Source: Tritrichomonas musculus (lineage: Eukaryota > Parabasalia > Tritrichomonadida > Tritrichomonadidae). Taken from it: a stretch of DNA of 64,000 bases. The DNA lies in NCBI GenBank assembly GCA_039105265.1, contig JAPFFF010000010.1, forward strand, positions 620,001 to 684,000, in the 5' to 3' direction. Below, in pieces: positions 44,326 to 53,764 of the stretch (the first letter of the stretch is position 1; each line of letters opens with the position of its first letter). The translations under genes were made by a program, and so were the position numbers. Under the pieces are notes generated by a model. That model made no database searches. It had not been told where the DNA came from and saw only the letters and a list, made by a program, of their open reading frames with translations.

Positions 44326-46005
44326 CTAATCATCAAAAAGGGGGCAAATTTTCTCCACGATCAAAATTGGATAAGGCTTTAACTTATTTTGCTTAAATCT
44401 TTCATTAGGCCTCTCTTTCATTGCCTTCACATCCAGCCGATACCTCATCAAGCTTGGCTCGATCAACTCCTCTTTTTCACCTTTTGAGAGCCCCTCAGTT
44501 TCTTCCTTCCATTTTTCGGGTGACCTGCCGAGTATCATCTCGCCGACGTTGTTGAAGAACGACATCACTCTGAACCACTCTTCGTCAGGCCCGTCGCTGA
44601 ACAAGGCGTCGAATAGGAACACGTATCTGGGCTTCTTGACGACGCTCTTGCATTCATAGCAATAGTTTGCCACAGACTCGCCAGTTTCATTACTGTGGAA
44701 GTCTCTGAGCTTCTTGTTGTATCCGCGGCAATACACGTCGGAGCATGTAGCGCAGAACAGGATGAATGAATCAGAGCGGCTTTCGGTTATGGTGAATTTA
44801 GACTCAACACCGAATTTTTTATTATTATGTTCATAAAAAGTGCCACTAACCGCTATTTTCTTAAGTTTGGCATCGACGACGAAAAAGGCGTCTTTCTCCA
44901 TGCCAAGACGTTCTTTCTGAATTTGACCTAATTTGACCATTCGCTTATTTGAAAGGTGATTGAAATTGCCAACATTTTGCCGCGATTTTTGATACCATTC
45001 AAAAAGTTCACGAGCAATAGGATGATCGTTTTCTAATACCTTGATGAAGTGATTGTAATACTGGTAACTCACGCCAATTGAAATGTACCTGTTTGCAGCC
45101 TTCACAATTATCGGCGCACTTTTTATGACGATAACTTTGCCTTCGTCAGATTTCGAAATTGGCAGGGTGTAGCAGTCATACAATCTCAATTGTATCGTCC
45201 TGTTCGTGTGATCGGCAAGTGTGACAATGCGCGACAAACTACCGCTTTTCAGTATGACAATTTGACCTACATTCACTATAACTGCCCGTACGTCACATGA
45301 AAAAAATTTTGAATCGCTATTTGTTCGTTCAATTTCTTCTAAGTTTGTAGGCTGAAAATCAAGCATTTCTACAAAGTTATCGTCGGTCTCTTTAAATTCA
45401 GTGTTATCATTCAGTTTAATGTAGATTTCTTCAGTACCGGGTCGCTTTTCAAAGGATATGTTGGTGATTAAATATACTTTTCCAGTTTTTATTTTTTTGG
45501 TTAAAGTAAAATAGGTTTTGGCAGACATGGATCCGTTTATTTTCTTATGGGATTTGTCTTCAAGCGTGATTTTTAGGACTAGGTCCATAAACCGTAATTC
45601 ACTACCAATAAATACAACTTTTCCAATAAAAAATTGTCCTCCTGATGTATTTTTTGGGAATTGAAGTTTGAATGATGAGAGGTTTTCATCACAATATATT
45701 GGACGAGGGTATCCCATACACTCTGTAGATGATGATACAATTTTTATATCTTCTAAAACTAATAACTTATCGTTATGAGGTGTGGCATGAATATATATTT
45801 TATTGAACTCTATTAATTGAAATTTCGCAATATCCTTTGTTTTCTTTGCTATAACAGCAGGAATATATTGAAAAGAATCACTTAAATAAAATATGCTTAT
45901 ATTTTTATATGGCTTTATGCCAATTATTTGTACAACAAAAGGATCTGTTAAAATAAAATGACTAGAAATAGGGCAAGCCTTAATATCCTTTAAACACCTT
46001 TTCAT
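44326..46005 (-). CDS. RPA1: Replication protein A large subunit (RPA1-like)
   Basis: 559 residues. The order fits RPA70: an N-terminal OB-like domain (about 15-95), DBD-A (about 120-225, FFIGKVVFIGSELRFMDLVL), DBD-B (about 235-330, CDVRAVIVNVGQIVILKSGS, then IQLRLYDCYT) and DBD-C (about 370-550) with its zinc ribbon, Cys418-x2-Cys421 (FCATC) and Cys449-x2-Cys452 (NYCYEC), followed by FLFDALFSDGPDEEWFRVM. It would bind single-stranded DNA in replication and repair. It is shorter than human RPA1 (616) because the N-terminal domain and linker are reduced. The initiator-like TCAATTT lies about 6-12 bases before the ATG. A more diverged paralogue role cannot be excluded. Confidence 0.85.
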   Translation of the reverse strand: MKRCLKDIKACPISSHFILTDPFVVQIIGIKPYKNISIFYLSDSFQYIPAVIAKKTKDIAKFQLIEFNKIYIHATPHNDKLLVLEDIKIVSSSTECMGYPRPIYCDENLSSFKLQFPKNTSGGQFFIGKVVFIGSELRFMDLVLKITLEDKSHKKINGSMSAKTYFTLTKKIKTGKVYLITNISFEKRPGTEEIYIKLNDNTEFKETDDNFVEMLDFQPTNLEEIERTNSDSKFFSCDVRAVIVNVGQIVILKSGSLSRIVTLADHTNRTIQLRLYDCYTLPISKSDEGKVIVIKSAPIIVKAANRYISIGVSYQYYNHFIKVLENDHPIARELFEWYQKSRQNVGNFNHLSNKRMVKLGQIQKERLGMEKDAFFVVDAKLKKIAVSGTFYEHNNKKFGVESKFTITESRSDSFILFCATCSDVYCRGYNKKLRDFHSNETGESVANYCYECKSVVKKPRYVFLFDALFSDGPDEEWFRVMSFFNNVGEMILGRSPEKWKEETEGLSKGEKEELIEPSLMRYRLDVKAMKERPNERFKQNKLKPYPILIVEKICPLFDD

Positions 46006-46246
46006 GTTTTAAATTGAGTAAGTTTAGATGTTTTTTTCTTATCGCTTTTTTATCAAAAAAATTGAAAATTGAGAGAGTATCAAATAATCCTTTCAATTAA
46101 ACTCAAAATATTTTTTTCAAAGGATATTGATTTATCTTTCGATTGTATGATTATTTGTACAGTTTTACAGAGGAGGGTCAACTTATTTTTAACACAAAAA
46201 CTCATAGTATAATTTGTTTTGATTTTTCATAAGTACATATAATATT

Positions 46247-47554
46247 AAAGGTGTGGAAACTCTGAAGTATTGAATTTTTTTTGAGAGAAAAAATCGTGAA
46301 TATTTCATATATTCGGATAAAATTCTTTCTAACATGATTAGTATATGAATTAATTATGGTAGACATGATTTGGGCCAGATTAAATTTACTGGTATGGAGA
46401 TATCAAAAATGATCAAAATTACTAATTATCTAAATATGCAGTAATATTTACGGGACACTATAAGCTCAAAAGGTATGAAATGTATTGTCCTATATTTTAA
46501 GTTAAAATTACAAAGAATGGACAGCTATAAAGTTAGATAATAAAAAAATATGAGCAAAATTTAATAAAATTTCAAATTTCTTTGAAATTCTCTTACAGAA
46601 TTATAAAAAATCAAAATATATATTTCATAATGGTCTATATTTTCGATTAGCATCACTTAAAATATCAATTGTCTGGCTAGATAAAGAGATATGAAATTCC
46701 TCTCAAAATTATTCAAAAAGTTTACCAACTAAATTAACGTATAATACTTCAGACCTTCAAAAAGTTGATCCAAAATAACGTATAATACTTCAGACCTTCA
46801 AAAAGTTGATTGAAAAAATAACGTATAAGACTTAAGACATTCAAAAAGTTTATTTTTAAAAAAGAACAAAATATAAATATATGATTTAAAATTAAATGAA
46901 ATTGCAATTTTGTGAAAAAATATAGAATATGTTCGAAAATAATTAAATAGCAAAAAAAATAAAAAAAATACTTAGATAATTGCACATATAATCATTTTAA
47001 TGGAAACTATAAACTAACATCAGATAAAGTAGGGATATATAAAAAAGTGTTTTACGTATATTTACTAATTTTTTGAATGATCAGAATAATTAAGGAAGAT
47101 TCGAGATTTAATATCTCTAGAGCTCCAAACTTTAAAGCACAAGATACATTGTAATCTCTATATAATATTCTTAAAAGTTCCATAAATTGCAAAAAAAGTT
47201 ATTCTTTAAAGACACCTCTTGATCAATATTAAATAATTCCCAAAAGATATATCCTAAACTTCAAATATTTTAGATATTGCATCAAATATTTCAATATTAT
47301 ACGCAGAAAAGCTAAATAAAATATAAAAATTATTCATTTACAGCTTTTTTTGAATGATGATAAAAGCATGGTATTGATATGTTATATGAAAAATAAATAA
47401 CATAAACATTTCAATTTAAATATGTGATTATATCTTGATTTTTTTTCAGCAAATATTATATTATTTTTTTATGTTCATGATTTTTATGAGAAATTATATA
47501 TAATATAAGAGTTATAAATGAAAGTGTAAGAGAGAAAAAAGTTTCCACACCTTT
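46247..47554. mobile_element. Non-autonomous hAT-like element with perfect 8-bp TSD
   Basis: Ends AAAGGTGTGGAAACT (46247-46261) and exact complement (47540-47554), flanked by ATAATATT on both sides (46239-46246 and 47555-47562). The AGGTGTGGAAAC end and the 8-bp duplication fit hAT transposons. The interior (1308 bp) is non-coding and contains a 41-43 bp tandem repeat at 46711-46855. Related ends occur at 24612 and 11137. Confidence 0.8.
46711..46855 (+). repeat. 41-43 bp tandem repeat inside the hAT-like element
   Basis: Three copies of TAACGTATAATACTTCAGAC followed by CTTCAAAAAGTTGA, starting at 46735, 46776 and 46819, plus a partial copy before. Each unit carries the TTCAAAAAGTT word common in this genome. 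Confidence 0.8.
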
Positions 47555-47562
47555 ATAATATT

Positions 47563-48394
47563 TTATATAATATATAATAGTTTTTCTATCTAAAATATCT
47601 CTATAATTTATATTATTGAGATAAAAATGTTTTATTCAAAATTAATCAAATTTGAATGACTATTCAAATATTTTTTTCTCTCAATTTTTTCTTTTCAAAT
47701 TTTAGTATAATAGTTTTACAAATTTTTCTTGATGGGATATTAATATTTTTTAAATATTCTTGCATATTTAATCATGTATATAGATTTTTAAAATATTTAC
47801 TCATACGGTATTTTGAATCAATTCATATATTTGCTTGGGAGAATGTATAAAACTAATGATCGAGTGCAAATTACCATAACTCTAATAAAAAATTGGTAGT
47901 TGGGATTTGAGATTTAGTCGAATAAATAGATTTATTATACTCATATATATCTAATATATTGTTTTCGAATGATTTAGTGTGTTGAATTTGGGGCAATGTT
48001 TAATTTAATAGCATCAACAATTATATCAAAAAAATGATTATATCTCAGCCATTTTGTAAAAATATTGAATCTCGACTGGTTTATTCTAATTATATTAGCG
48101 GATACTTTTAAATCATCATTTGATCTATCTTGAATTATTTGAAATTGAGAATCTCCAATTTTCATCGATTGCCCTTAATCAAATCTTAAAAGTAAAATTT
48201 ATATATAATTATTTTTATATTATATATAAATAAAATAAATATTTGAATTTATTAATTAAATAACGCAAAAAAAGGCAACCAATGAGAAAAAATTGCCCTT
48301 TCAATTAGTTGAACCTCCTCTAGTTATAACTAGGAAAGCCAATTTGTTAATATTTTAGTATGAAAGAATAATAATATTTATAATAAAACAAGAA
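47563..48394. other. AT-rich intergenic stretch
   Basis: One short minus-strand frame (48165-47974, 63 codons, listed separately) has protein-like composition; nothing else is seen. Confidence 0.5.
47974..48165 (-). CDS. Possible short protein or gene fragment, 63 aa
   Basis: Frame MKIGDSQFQIIQDRSNDDL continuing to NIAPNSTH with balanced, non-AT-noise composition and an ATG start. No family recognised and no supporting promoter; it may be the remnant of a longer gene. Confidence 0.25.
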   Translation of the reverse strand: MKIGDSQFQIIQDRSNDDLKVSANIIRINQSRFNIFTKWLRYNHFFDIIVDAIKLNIAPNSTH

Positions 48395-48466
48395 TTTCTA
48401 GAGGTGCAATTACTAGTATTCAAAACATTGAAATTAGAAATTGATGTTCAATTCCTCATTATATAA
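48395..48466 (+). pseudogene. Decayed tRNA-Gln copy
   Basis: 72 bases, the same length as tRNA-Gln at 48578 and alignable without gaps. TTTCTAG, GGTG-x-AAT, CATTGAA and TTCAATTCCTCA survive, but the acceptor (TTTCTAG with TTATATA) and the anticodon stem (CAAAA with ATTAG) no longer pair and U33 is A. It starts 183 bases upstream of the intact gene, so it is probably a tandem duplicate that has decayed. Confidence 0.75.
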
Positions 48467-48577
48467 TTTTTAGATGTTTTATTTTTTCTTGTAGATAATT
48501 TATTTTGAAATGAAAGTCCATTTCTAAAAAAATGAAAGAAACAAGCATATAATTAAATAAAAGATAATTAACAACAA

Positions 48578-48649
48578 TTTCTAGTGGTGTAATGGTTAGC
48601 ACACAAGCCTTTGAAGTTTGTAATTGAGGTTCGATTCCTCACTAGAAAA
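48578..48649 (+). tRNA. tRNA-Gln (TTG)
   Basis: 72 bases, no intron. Acceptor TTTCTAG pairs with CTAGAAA. The anticodon arm CAAGC-CTTTGAA-GTTTG gives anticodon TTG, and the T arm is TGAGG-TTCGATT-CCTCA. Discriminator A, then a T-rich terminator. It ends 66 bases before the HAD phosphatase start, so the Pol III and Pol II units are packed closely. Confidence 0.95.
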
Positions 48650-48715
48650 TTTTTATATATTTTTTTTTTTTTTTTTTTAGATTGAAAGAAATTATAACCA
48701 TATTTTTGTTAATTA

Positions 48716-49354
48716 ATGAAATCCAAATTTCAAGGCATTATCCTTGATATTGATGGAACTATATGGAACACTACTGGACTTGCAGCAAAAGGTTACAATA
48801 CCGCTATAGAAAAGTCAGGTACAGGTGCAAGGAAAGTTACAACAGAAATACTTCAAAGGGAATTTGGAAAAACTTTGGACGTAATTTCAGCTGATTTATG
48901 GCCAGAGCTTTCAATTCCAGATCGTCAAAATCTTATCGCAAATTGTTGCAAGGAAGAACATATAGAAGTATCTAATAATGAAAATGATATAACTTATCCT
49001 GGTGTAATTGATACAATCAAAGAATTATCATCAACAGAAACTTTTTACATTGTAAGCAACTGCGAAGATGGCTATGTTGAACTAACAATGAAAAAAACTG
49101 GACTTGAACCGTATATTAAGGATTTTGAATGCTTTGGTAAAACAGGGAAATCAAAATCTGAAAATATCAAACTTCTAATCGGAAGAAATAATTTGAAATC
49201 TGCAGTTTATGTGGGTGATACTCAAGGAGATGCAAACGCATGCAAAGAAGCAGGAATTCCTTTTATATGGGCATCATATGGCTTTGGAAAAGTATCTGAA
49301 TATATGGCAAAAATCGATAAGTTTTCTGATTTAATTAAAATAATTCGAGGTTGA
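48716..49354 (+). CDS. HAD-superfamily phosphatase, phosphoglycolate-phosphatase-like
   Basis: 212 residues with the four HAD motifs: LDIDGT (Asp11 nucleophile, Asp13 acid/base), IVSNC (Ser114), GKTGKSKSENI (Lys145 or Lys147) and VYVGDTQGDANAC (Asp168, Asp172). An alpha-helical cap lies between motifs I and II (about residues 17-85), giving the C1-cap layout of phosphoglycolate phosphatase and related sugar-phosphate phosphatases. It is a soluble single-domain enzyme with no targeting signal. The substrate cannot be told from sequence. The protein looks bacterial in style, and lateral acquisition is possible but untested. Confidence 0.88.
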   Translation: MKSKFQGIILDIDGTIWNTTGLAAKGYNTAIEKSGTGARKVTTEILQREFGKTLDVISADLWPELSIPDRQNLIANCCKEEHIEVSNNENDITYPGVIDTIKELSSTETFYIVSNCEDGYVELTMKKTGLEPYIKDFECFGKTGKSKSENIKLLIGRNNLKSAVYVGDTQGDANACKEAGIPFIWASYGFGKVSEYMAKIDKFSDLIKIIRG

Positions 49355-49805
49355 TTATTATATTTTTTTTTTAAAGATAAAAAAGTTGAATTTTATATTT
49401 TAATGCATATAAATTATTATTATTTATATATATTATATATTTTTACATTTTTATTAAATAAAATCAAAGATATTCATATTTTTATATAATCTAAGTTTGT
49501 AATCATTTTTAACTGAAATTATTTCATAATAATATGATTATATATTAAAAATTTAAATATATAATTACGAAAAAAATAAAATTTAAAGATTTTTGACTCA
49601 TTTTTCAAAGAAATAAATCAAAATAACAACATATTTTAAAACAAATATTTGATATCTATATTTTTTAATTTACCGATAAAATCAATCAATTTTGAAAAAT
49701 CAATTTGATAGTTTACATACAATTTTTTCTGAATAGAAAAAAAATTCAAAGAAATCATTTGAAACAAAAAATTTGAATTGCGAAAGTAGAAGAACTATCA
49801 GAAAG
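49355..49805. other. AT-rich intergenic stretch
   Basis: No feature recognised. The reading frame of the next gene extends upstream to a TTG at 49773, but the first ATG is at 49806. Confidence 0.5.
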
Positions 49806-50900
49806 ATGATTTTTGATTTTTCTGATGATTCTGAAGAATTTGATAAAAAACTTACTTTAACAAATATTTTTTATGCGGTAGTTTTTATTGTAATGGGAAT
49901 TTTATGCTTTATTCTTTATAATACAGGATATTCTTGGCTTGGAAAAATAATAAACACAAAATACACCGGCAAAAAGGAAATAGGAGTTAGTCTAGTTTGC
50001 AGAACTACACTTTCATTGGCATTTTGGTTTTTAATTCATTCACTAATTATGATACATAATCAAAATTTAACAGATTCATGGCAATTTCGCCTTCATACAT
50101 CATGGCTCTGGCTTCATTTAATTATTTATTTCGGAATGTGGGTAGGATTTTGGTACATTCCAGATAATCTATTTGATTTTTACATGAAAGCCGCAATTTA
50201 CATATCAGGAGTTTATCTTGTAATAAAGATCCTCTTTTTACTTTATTTTTTCCACTCATTAAACGATATGCTTGCAGGAAAACACGACGGTCTTCTACTT
50301 CTTGTCACTATTATCATAACTTGCATAGCAATTACTGGCTTCGGCCTAGGATATCACATATTTGGCCGAGGTGACTGCAAAGAAAACGTTATTATTATAT
50401 CAATCAATCTTAGCTTGTCAGTTGTTCTTTACATTCTATCATTGATTCTACCAAGAGGCTCAATTTTCACTTCTTCTCTTGTTTTTATTTATACATGCTA
50501 TCTTACATTATCAGGAATGATTTGCCAACCGTCATGCAACTCCATGTCAAAATTTGGCTCTGAAATTGCATTTTCAATTATCGCATCCATTTTTACAATT
50601 CTTGTGGCAGGCGGCTCAACTTTTACAACAACAACAAGGTTCACAAAAGCATGTAGTTGTTCTGATGAGGAACCAATTTTCTCTCTTAGCTTTTTTCATG
50701 CAGTGTTCGCACTAGCATCTGTCTATGTGACAATGATTGTCACCGATTGGGGTTTAACTGAAGAAAAAGTGCCTTGGACTGTTTCAAGAGGGAATATTGC
50801 AATGTGGGTAAATGTGGCAGCTGCTTGGGTAACACATATTTTATACACTTGGATTTTGATGGCACCAATTGTATGCTCGAATCGCGATTTCTCAACGTGA
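49806..50900 (+). CDS. SERINC/TDE1-family membrane protein
   Basis: 364 residues from the first ATG. About ten hydrophobic segments with the SERINC signatures: a charged cytosolic start, RLHTSWLWLHLIIYFGMWVG continuing FWYIPDNLFDFYMKAAIYIS, the LLLLVTIIITCIAITGFGLG helix, the Cys-rich loop MICQPSCNS, and near the end FSLSFFHAVFALASVYVTMI followed by VTDWG. SERINC proteins are polytopic membrane proteins proposed to help incorporate serine into lipids and to scramble phospholipids. Location is plasma membrane or endomembranes by analogy. Length is slightly under the animal proteins (about 450) owing to short loops. Confidence 0.88.
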   Translation: MIFDFSDDSEEFDKKLTLTNIFYAVVFIVMGILCFILYNTGYSWLGKIINTKYTGKKEIGVSLVCRTTLSLAFWFLIHSLIMIHNQNLTDSWQFRLHTSWLWLHLIIYFGMWVGFWYIPDNLFDFYMKAAIYISGVYLVIKILFLLYFFHSLNDMLAGKHDGLLLLVTIIITCIAITGFGLGYHIFGRGDCKENVIIISINLSLSVVLYILSLILPRGSIFTSSLVFIYTCYLTLSGMICQPSCNSMSKFGSEIAFSIIASIFTILVAGGSTFTTTTRFTKACSCSDEEPIFSLSFFHAVFALASVYVTMIVTDWGLTEEKVPWTVSRGNIAMWVNVAAAWVTHILYTWILMAPIVCSNRDFST

Positions 50901-51009
50901 TCATTTGTTTATAATATGTGTATATATTTAATTACTTATTTATTGATATCGTAAAATCTTTTTTTAATAATATTGTTGATATAAAATAGTAAACTAGATT
51001 TGAATGGTT

Positions 51010-51236
51010 GGTAAATCGAAAATTTATACTTTTTTCGACAAAAATTTTTATATAAAAATTCAACTTTTCTCAAACGTTTTTGGCTGAACATTCATCATTT
51101 TTAAATATAATTTATAAAACTAATTAAAATATTTATTTATTTTAAAATAATAACGAAAATTATTAATCACATCAAGAAAAATGTATTTTATTATTGTTAA
51201 CGTCTGTCGAAAAAAAGTATAAATATTCGATTTACC
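51010..51236. mobile_element. 227-bp MITE with perfect 8-bp TSD
   Basis: Ends GGTAAATCGAAAATTTATAC (left) and the near-exact complement of TTTATACTTTTTTTCGAC at the right form inverted repeats of about 33 bp with one substitution and one indel. GAATGGTT flanks both sides (51002-51009 and 51237-51244), a perfect 8-bp duplication in mixed-base sequence, so chance is unlikely. Non-coding interior. It lies just past the SERINC gene. Confidence 0.85.
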
Positions 51237-51244
51237 GAATGGTT

Positions 51245-51659
51245 TATCTGAAAAAAATTGTTTTTAGACAATATTCTTTTAAAACATTTATTTTGATAAT
51301 ATTTTGATTAATTTAACTTATATTTTATGGTTTGGGCACAAATATAGGCCAAATAAACGGATAGACATATATATTTTAATTTGGAATTCCAACCTTATCA
51401 AATTTTGGACATAAACTCTTCACAATTTATCTTGCTTAATTGATAAATATTATAAATTAAATGATAAACTTTTGCAAATTCTATGGCTCCATTTTGATCA
51501 ATAATTTAAAAAACCAGTTTCCTTAATTTCTGTAAGAAATTCATTAAATTATAATCATAAACAGTTTTATCAAGATTATTTTTTAGTTTGAAATTTCAAA
51601 ATGATAAAAATTTTTTTAAATAATATTTTTAATTACATCATACTTATTTATTTACAAAA
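51245..51659. other. AT-rich intergenic stretch
   Basis: No feature recognised. Confidence 0.5.
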
Positions 51660-52286
51660 TTAGAATATAAAAGCTTGTGTATTTTCTGTTGGACATCCTG
51701 GATCAACAAACATGATTGGTTCATTGTTTGCTTGTTGAGCTGTCTGTCTTGGAAGAGTTTTTGATGGATTGTTCCAAGTATAAACTTCCAAATTGACATA
51801 ACCAACAACTTTGACATTAACTCTGGTCTTTAGTTCAACACGAAGCGTATTATTTACGCCCTTTTCAAGTTCTTTCAGGTTAATTGTGCAATATCCAACT
51901 AATGAATGCTTCGGTTCAACATATTCGCATTCAACACATCCTTCATGATTTTCTTTGATTCCTTGGATATATTTATCGACTGTATTTTCCTTTGGCTTCC
52001 TTTCTTTTGGAGTGTCACTGTATAAATTGAAAACGCTAGCAAATGTTGTTTTCTTTAAAACTGATCGAACTGTTAATGTAAGTCTGTCAACTTTATTTGA
52101 TGGATCTTGAACTGTAAATTCATGATTGATGTTGCGCAAGCAACTGAGATTTTTGAGAAGATATTCTTCAGTTAAATGATTTGGTCTTTGAGTAAGATTA
52201 AGTCTGATGAGGTTGTTTTTACTTAAAGAACGAATGGTTTCATCTTTGAGTTCAATTGATGTAACTCTGAATGAGATTGTAGACAT
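51660..52286 (-). CDS. C2-like domain protein, 208 aa
   Basis: A beta-rich single-domain protein. EFTVQDPSNKVDRLTLTVRS looks like the central strands of a C2 fold and LVGYCTINLKELEKGV plus VVGYVNLEVYTWN like its last strands. The Asp ligands expected of a calcium-binding C2 are not obvious. The C-terminus (PRQTAQQANNEPIMFVDPGC onward) is a short tail. The protein at 54678-55298 appears to be a distant relative. An initiator-like TCATTTTTA box lies 15 bases before the ATG. Role unknown; membrane or cytoskeleton association would be usual for such domains. Confidence 0.65.
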   Translation of the reverse strand: MSTISFRVTSIELKDETIRSLSKNNLIRLNLTQRPNHLTEEYLLKNLSCLRNINHEFTVQDPSNKVDRLTLTVRSVLKKTTFASVFNLYSDTPKERKPKENTVDKYIQGIKENHEGCVECEYVEPKHSLVGYCTINLKELEKGVNNTLRVELKTRVNVKVVGYVNLEVYTWNNPSKTLPRQTAQQANNEPIMFVDPGCPTENTQAFIF

Positions 52287-52607
52287 TATTAATATAAAAA
52301 TGATATGATTTATAATTAAACTTTTAAAAGATTAATTCAATACTCTAATTTGAATTAGTATACAATTTTTCAATTTATAAAATTCAAATAAATTCACAAA
52401 ATTAAATAGTTATTTAAAAATTGAAATAATTTATTGAATAATTTCTCAATATTTTTTTTATGTGTTGAATAATTGAATGCATTTTATTATATAAAAAATA
52501 ATCAAGATAAAAAAAGGATATTATTTTTTAAATTATTTTATATTACATGCTTATTAATGATTAATAAAAATATCTTAATCAACTTCATATATAATTGCTT
52601 CTTTCAG
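52287..52607. other. AT-rich intergenic stretch
   Basis: Upstream of the C2-like gene; holds its TCA box at 52301-52303 and nothing else. Confidence 0.5.
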
Positions 52608-52737
52608 TTAAAGGAAAAGAATGCTGATTTAAATGAGATTGTAGTAATTTTTTTTTATATAATATCATTAAATTTCAACATTTTACTTTATATTAATGAC
52701 AAAAACACACTTCATCTTTTGGCAAAAACAAAATTTA
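52608..52737 (+). pseudogene. Ankyrin remnant split by a short AT spacer
   Basis: LKEKNADLNE is followed by 57 bases of AT-rich sequence that stays in frame, then NDKNTLHLLAKTKF. The two parts together spell the end of one ankyrin repeat and the start of the next, with the interruption at the same place (between the D-x-N and T-x-LH motifs) as in the split gene at 3313-7799. The spacer has the related word ATATCATTAAATTTC. No start and no further repeats. Confidence 0.5.
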
Positions 52738-53152
52738 AAAAATTTTATATAATTATTTTTTTTATTCATTGAATTAATGTCTTATTATTATAAAATTTTC
52801 CTTGTTTTCTGTCAATAATGATATTTATTTTAGTGCATTTAAGCGTTTTACTTTTCAAAACCAAATTATATCAATCGGCCATTTAAAGTTTAGTGAATTA
52901 ACTTTTTTTGATCAAAAATTTTGATTTATTAAAATATAAAAATTATTTTGGAGCCATAATATTCAATAAAAATTTTTTTCTTATTCAATATAATTGATAT
53001 TTCTTTTCATTTTTGAAACGTGAATTGAACGATACTCATATGATAAAATTTTTAAAATTTTTATTAACTTTTTCAATCAAAAACGTTAAATTAAATTGAA
53101 TGAAAATCTCATATAATATTTTTTTTTCATTTCTTTCTTATACATTCGCTTG

Positions 53153-53623
53153 ATGAGCGAACTCGAGTTCCAGCTTCTTCCTCCAGAACCTCCACCAGGC
53201 GAATCATCTATGTTTTTGGAGGATCTTTCATTTTACCAAGATGCTTTCGAATTTGATCTTGAATTCCCAATCTTTGAACTCAATGAAGCTGAAAAGGTAC
53301 CATCAAATCACTTACCTGGTATCCCCAATGGGGCCCTTAAGGTGGGTGATAAAATCAATTCCCCAAATGATTTGAAAGAATATTTACAAAAAAAAATCAG
53401 CGGCGATAGAAAAACCAGATTCAACAAGACAAAACTCTTCTACTTATTTGATATCTTTGTGAAAATGTTTGGATGGAGACCACTTAGCAGAACAGAAAAG
53501 AGAAAAAAAGAACTTGTTTTCCAACGTCTCTACGAAAACAAACAAGATGTTTTAGATTCCATCGAAAAATATCCTTCTATTATTGAACAAGTCCTTGTTT
53601 GCCAAGGAAGATGGCCCAAGTAA
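53153..53623 (+). CDS. Unknown conserved-looking protein, 156 aa
   Basis: Begins MSELEFQLLPPEPPPGESSM from the first ATG (the codon before it is TTG). An acidic Pro/Glu/Phe-rich N-terminal half (about 1-55) precedes a more globular, basic helical C-terminal half (NDLKEYLQKKISGDRKTRFN, LFYLFDIFVKMFGWRPLSRT, EKYPSIIEQVLVCQGRWPK). Codon use is less AT-rich than typical here, suggesting good expression. No family is recognised. A TCATTTCTTTC box lies about 24 bases upstream. Confidence 0.7.
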   Translation: MSELEFQLLPPEPPPGESSMFLEDLSFYQDAFEFDLEFPIFELNEAEKVPSNHLPGIPNGALKVGDKINSPNDLKEYLQKKISGDRKTRFNKTKLFYLFDIFVKMFGWRPLSRTEKRKKELVFQRLYENKQDVLDSIEKYPSIIEQVLVCQGRWPK

Positions 53624-53764
53624 ACTTCTTTCTTATTTATTATTTTGCTTTGATTTTTTCTCTTCTTCTTTTTCATGTTTTTTTATGAATTTGCTATTAA
53701 TCAATCTTTTTTACTCAAATATAAAAACACTTCAATTTTGATAAAAAGCACCAAAATTTAATTT

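Noticed and set aside
49773-49805. N-terminal extension of the SERINC protein from TTG
   Set aside because: A TTG start is not expected for this gene and a good ATG follows at 49806 just before the conserved part.
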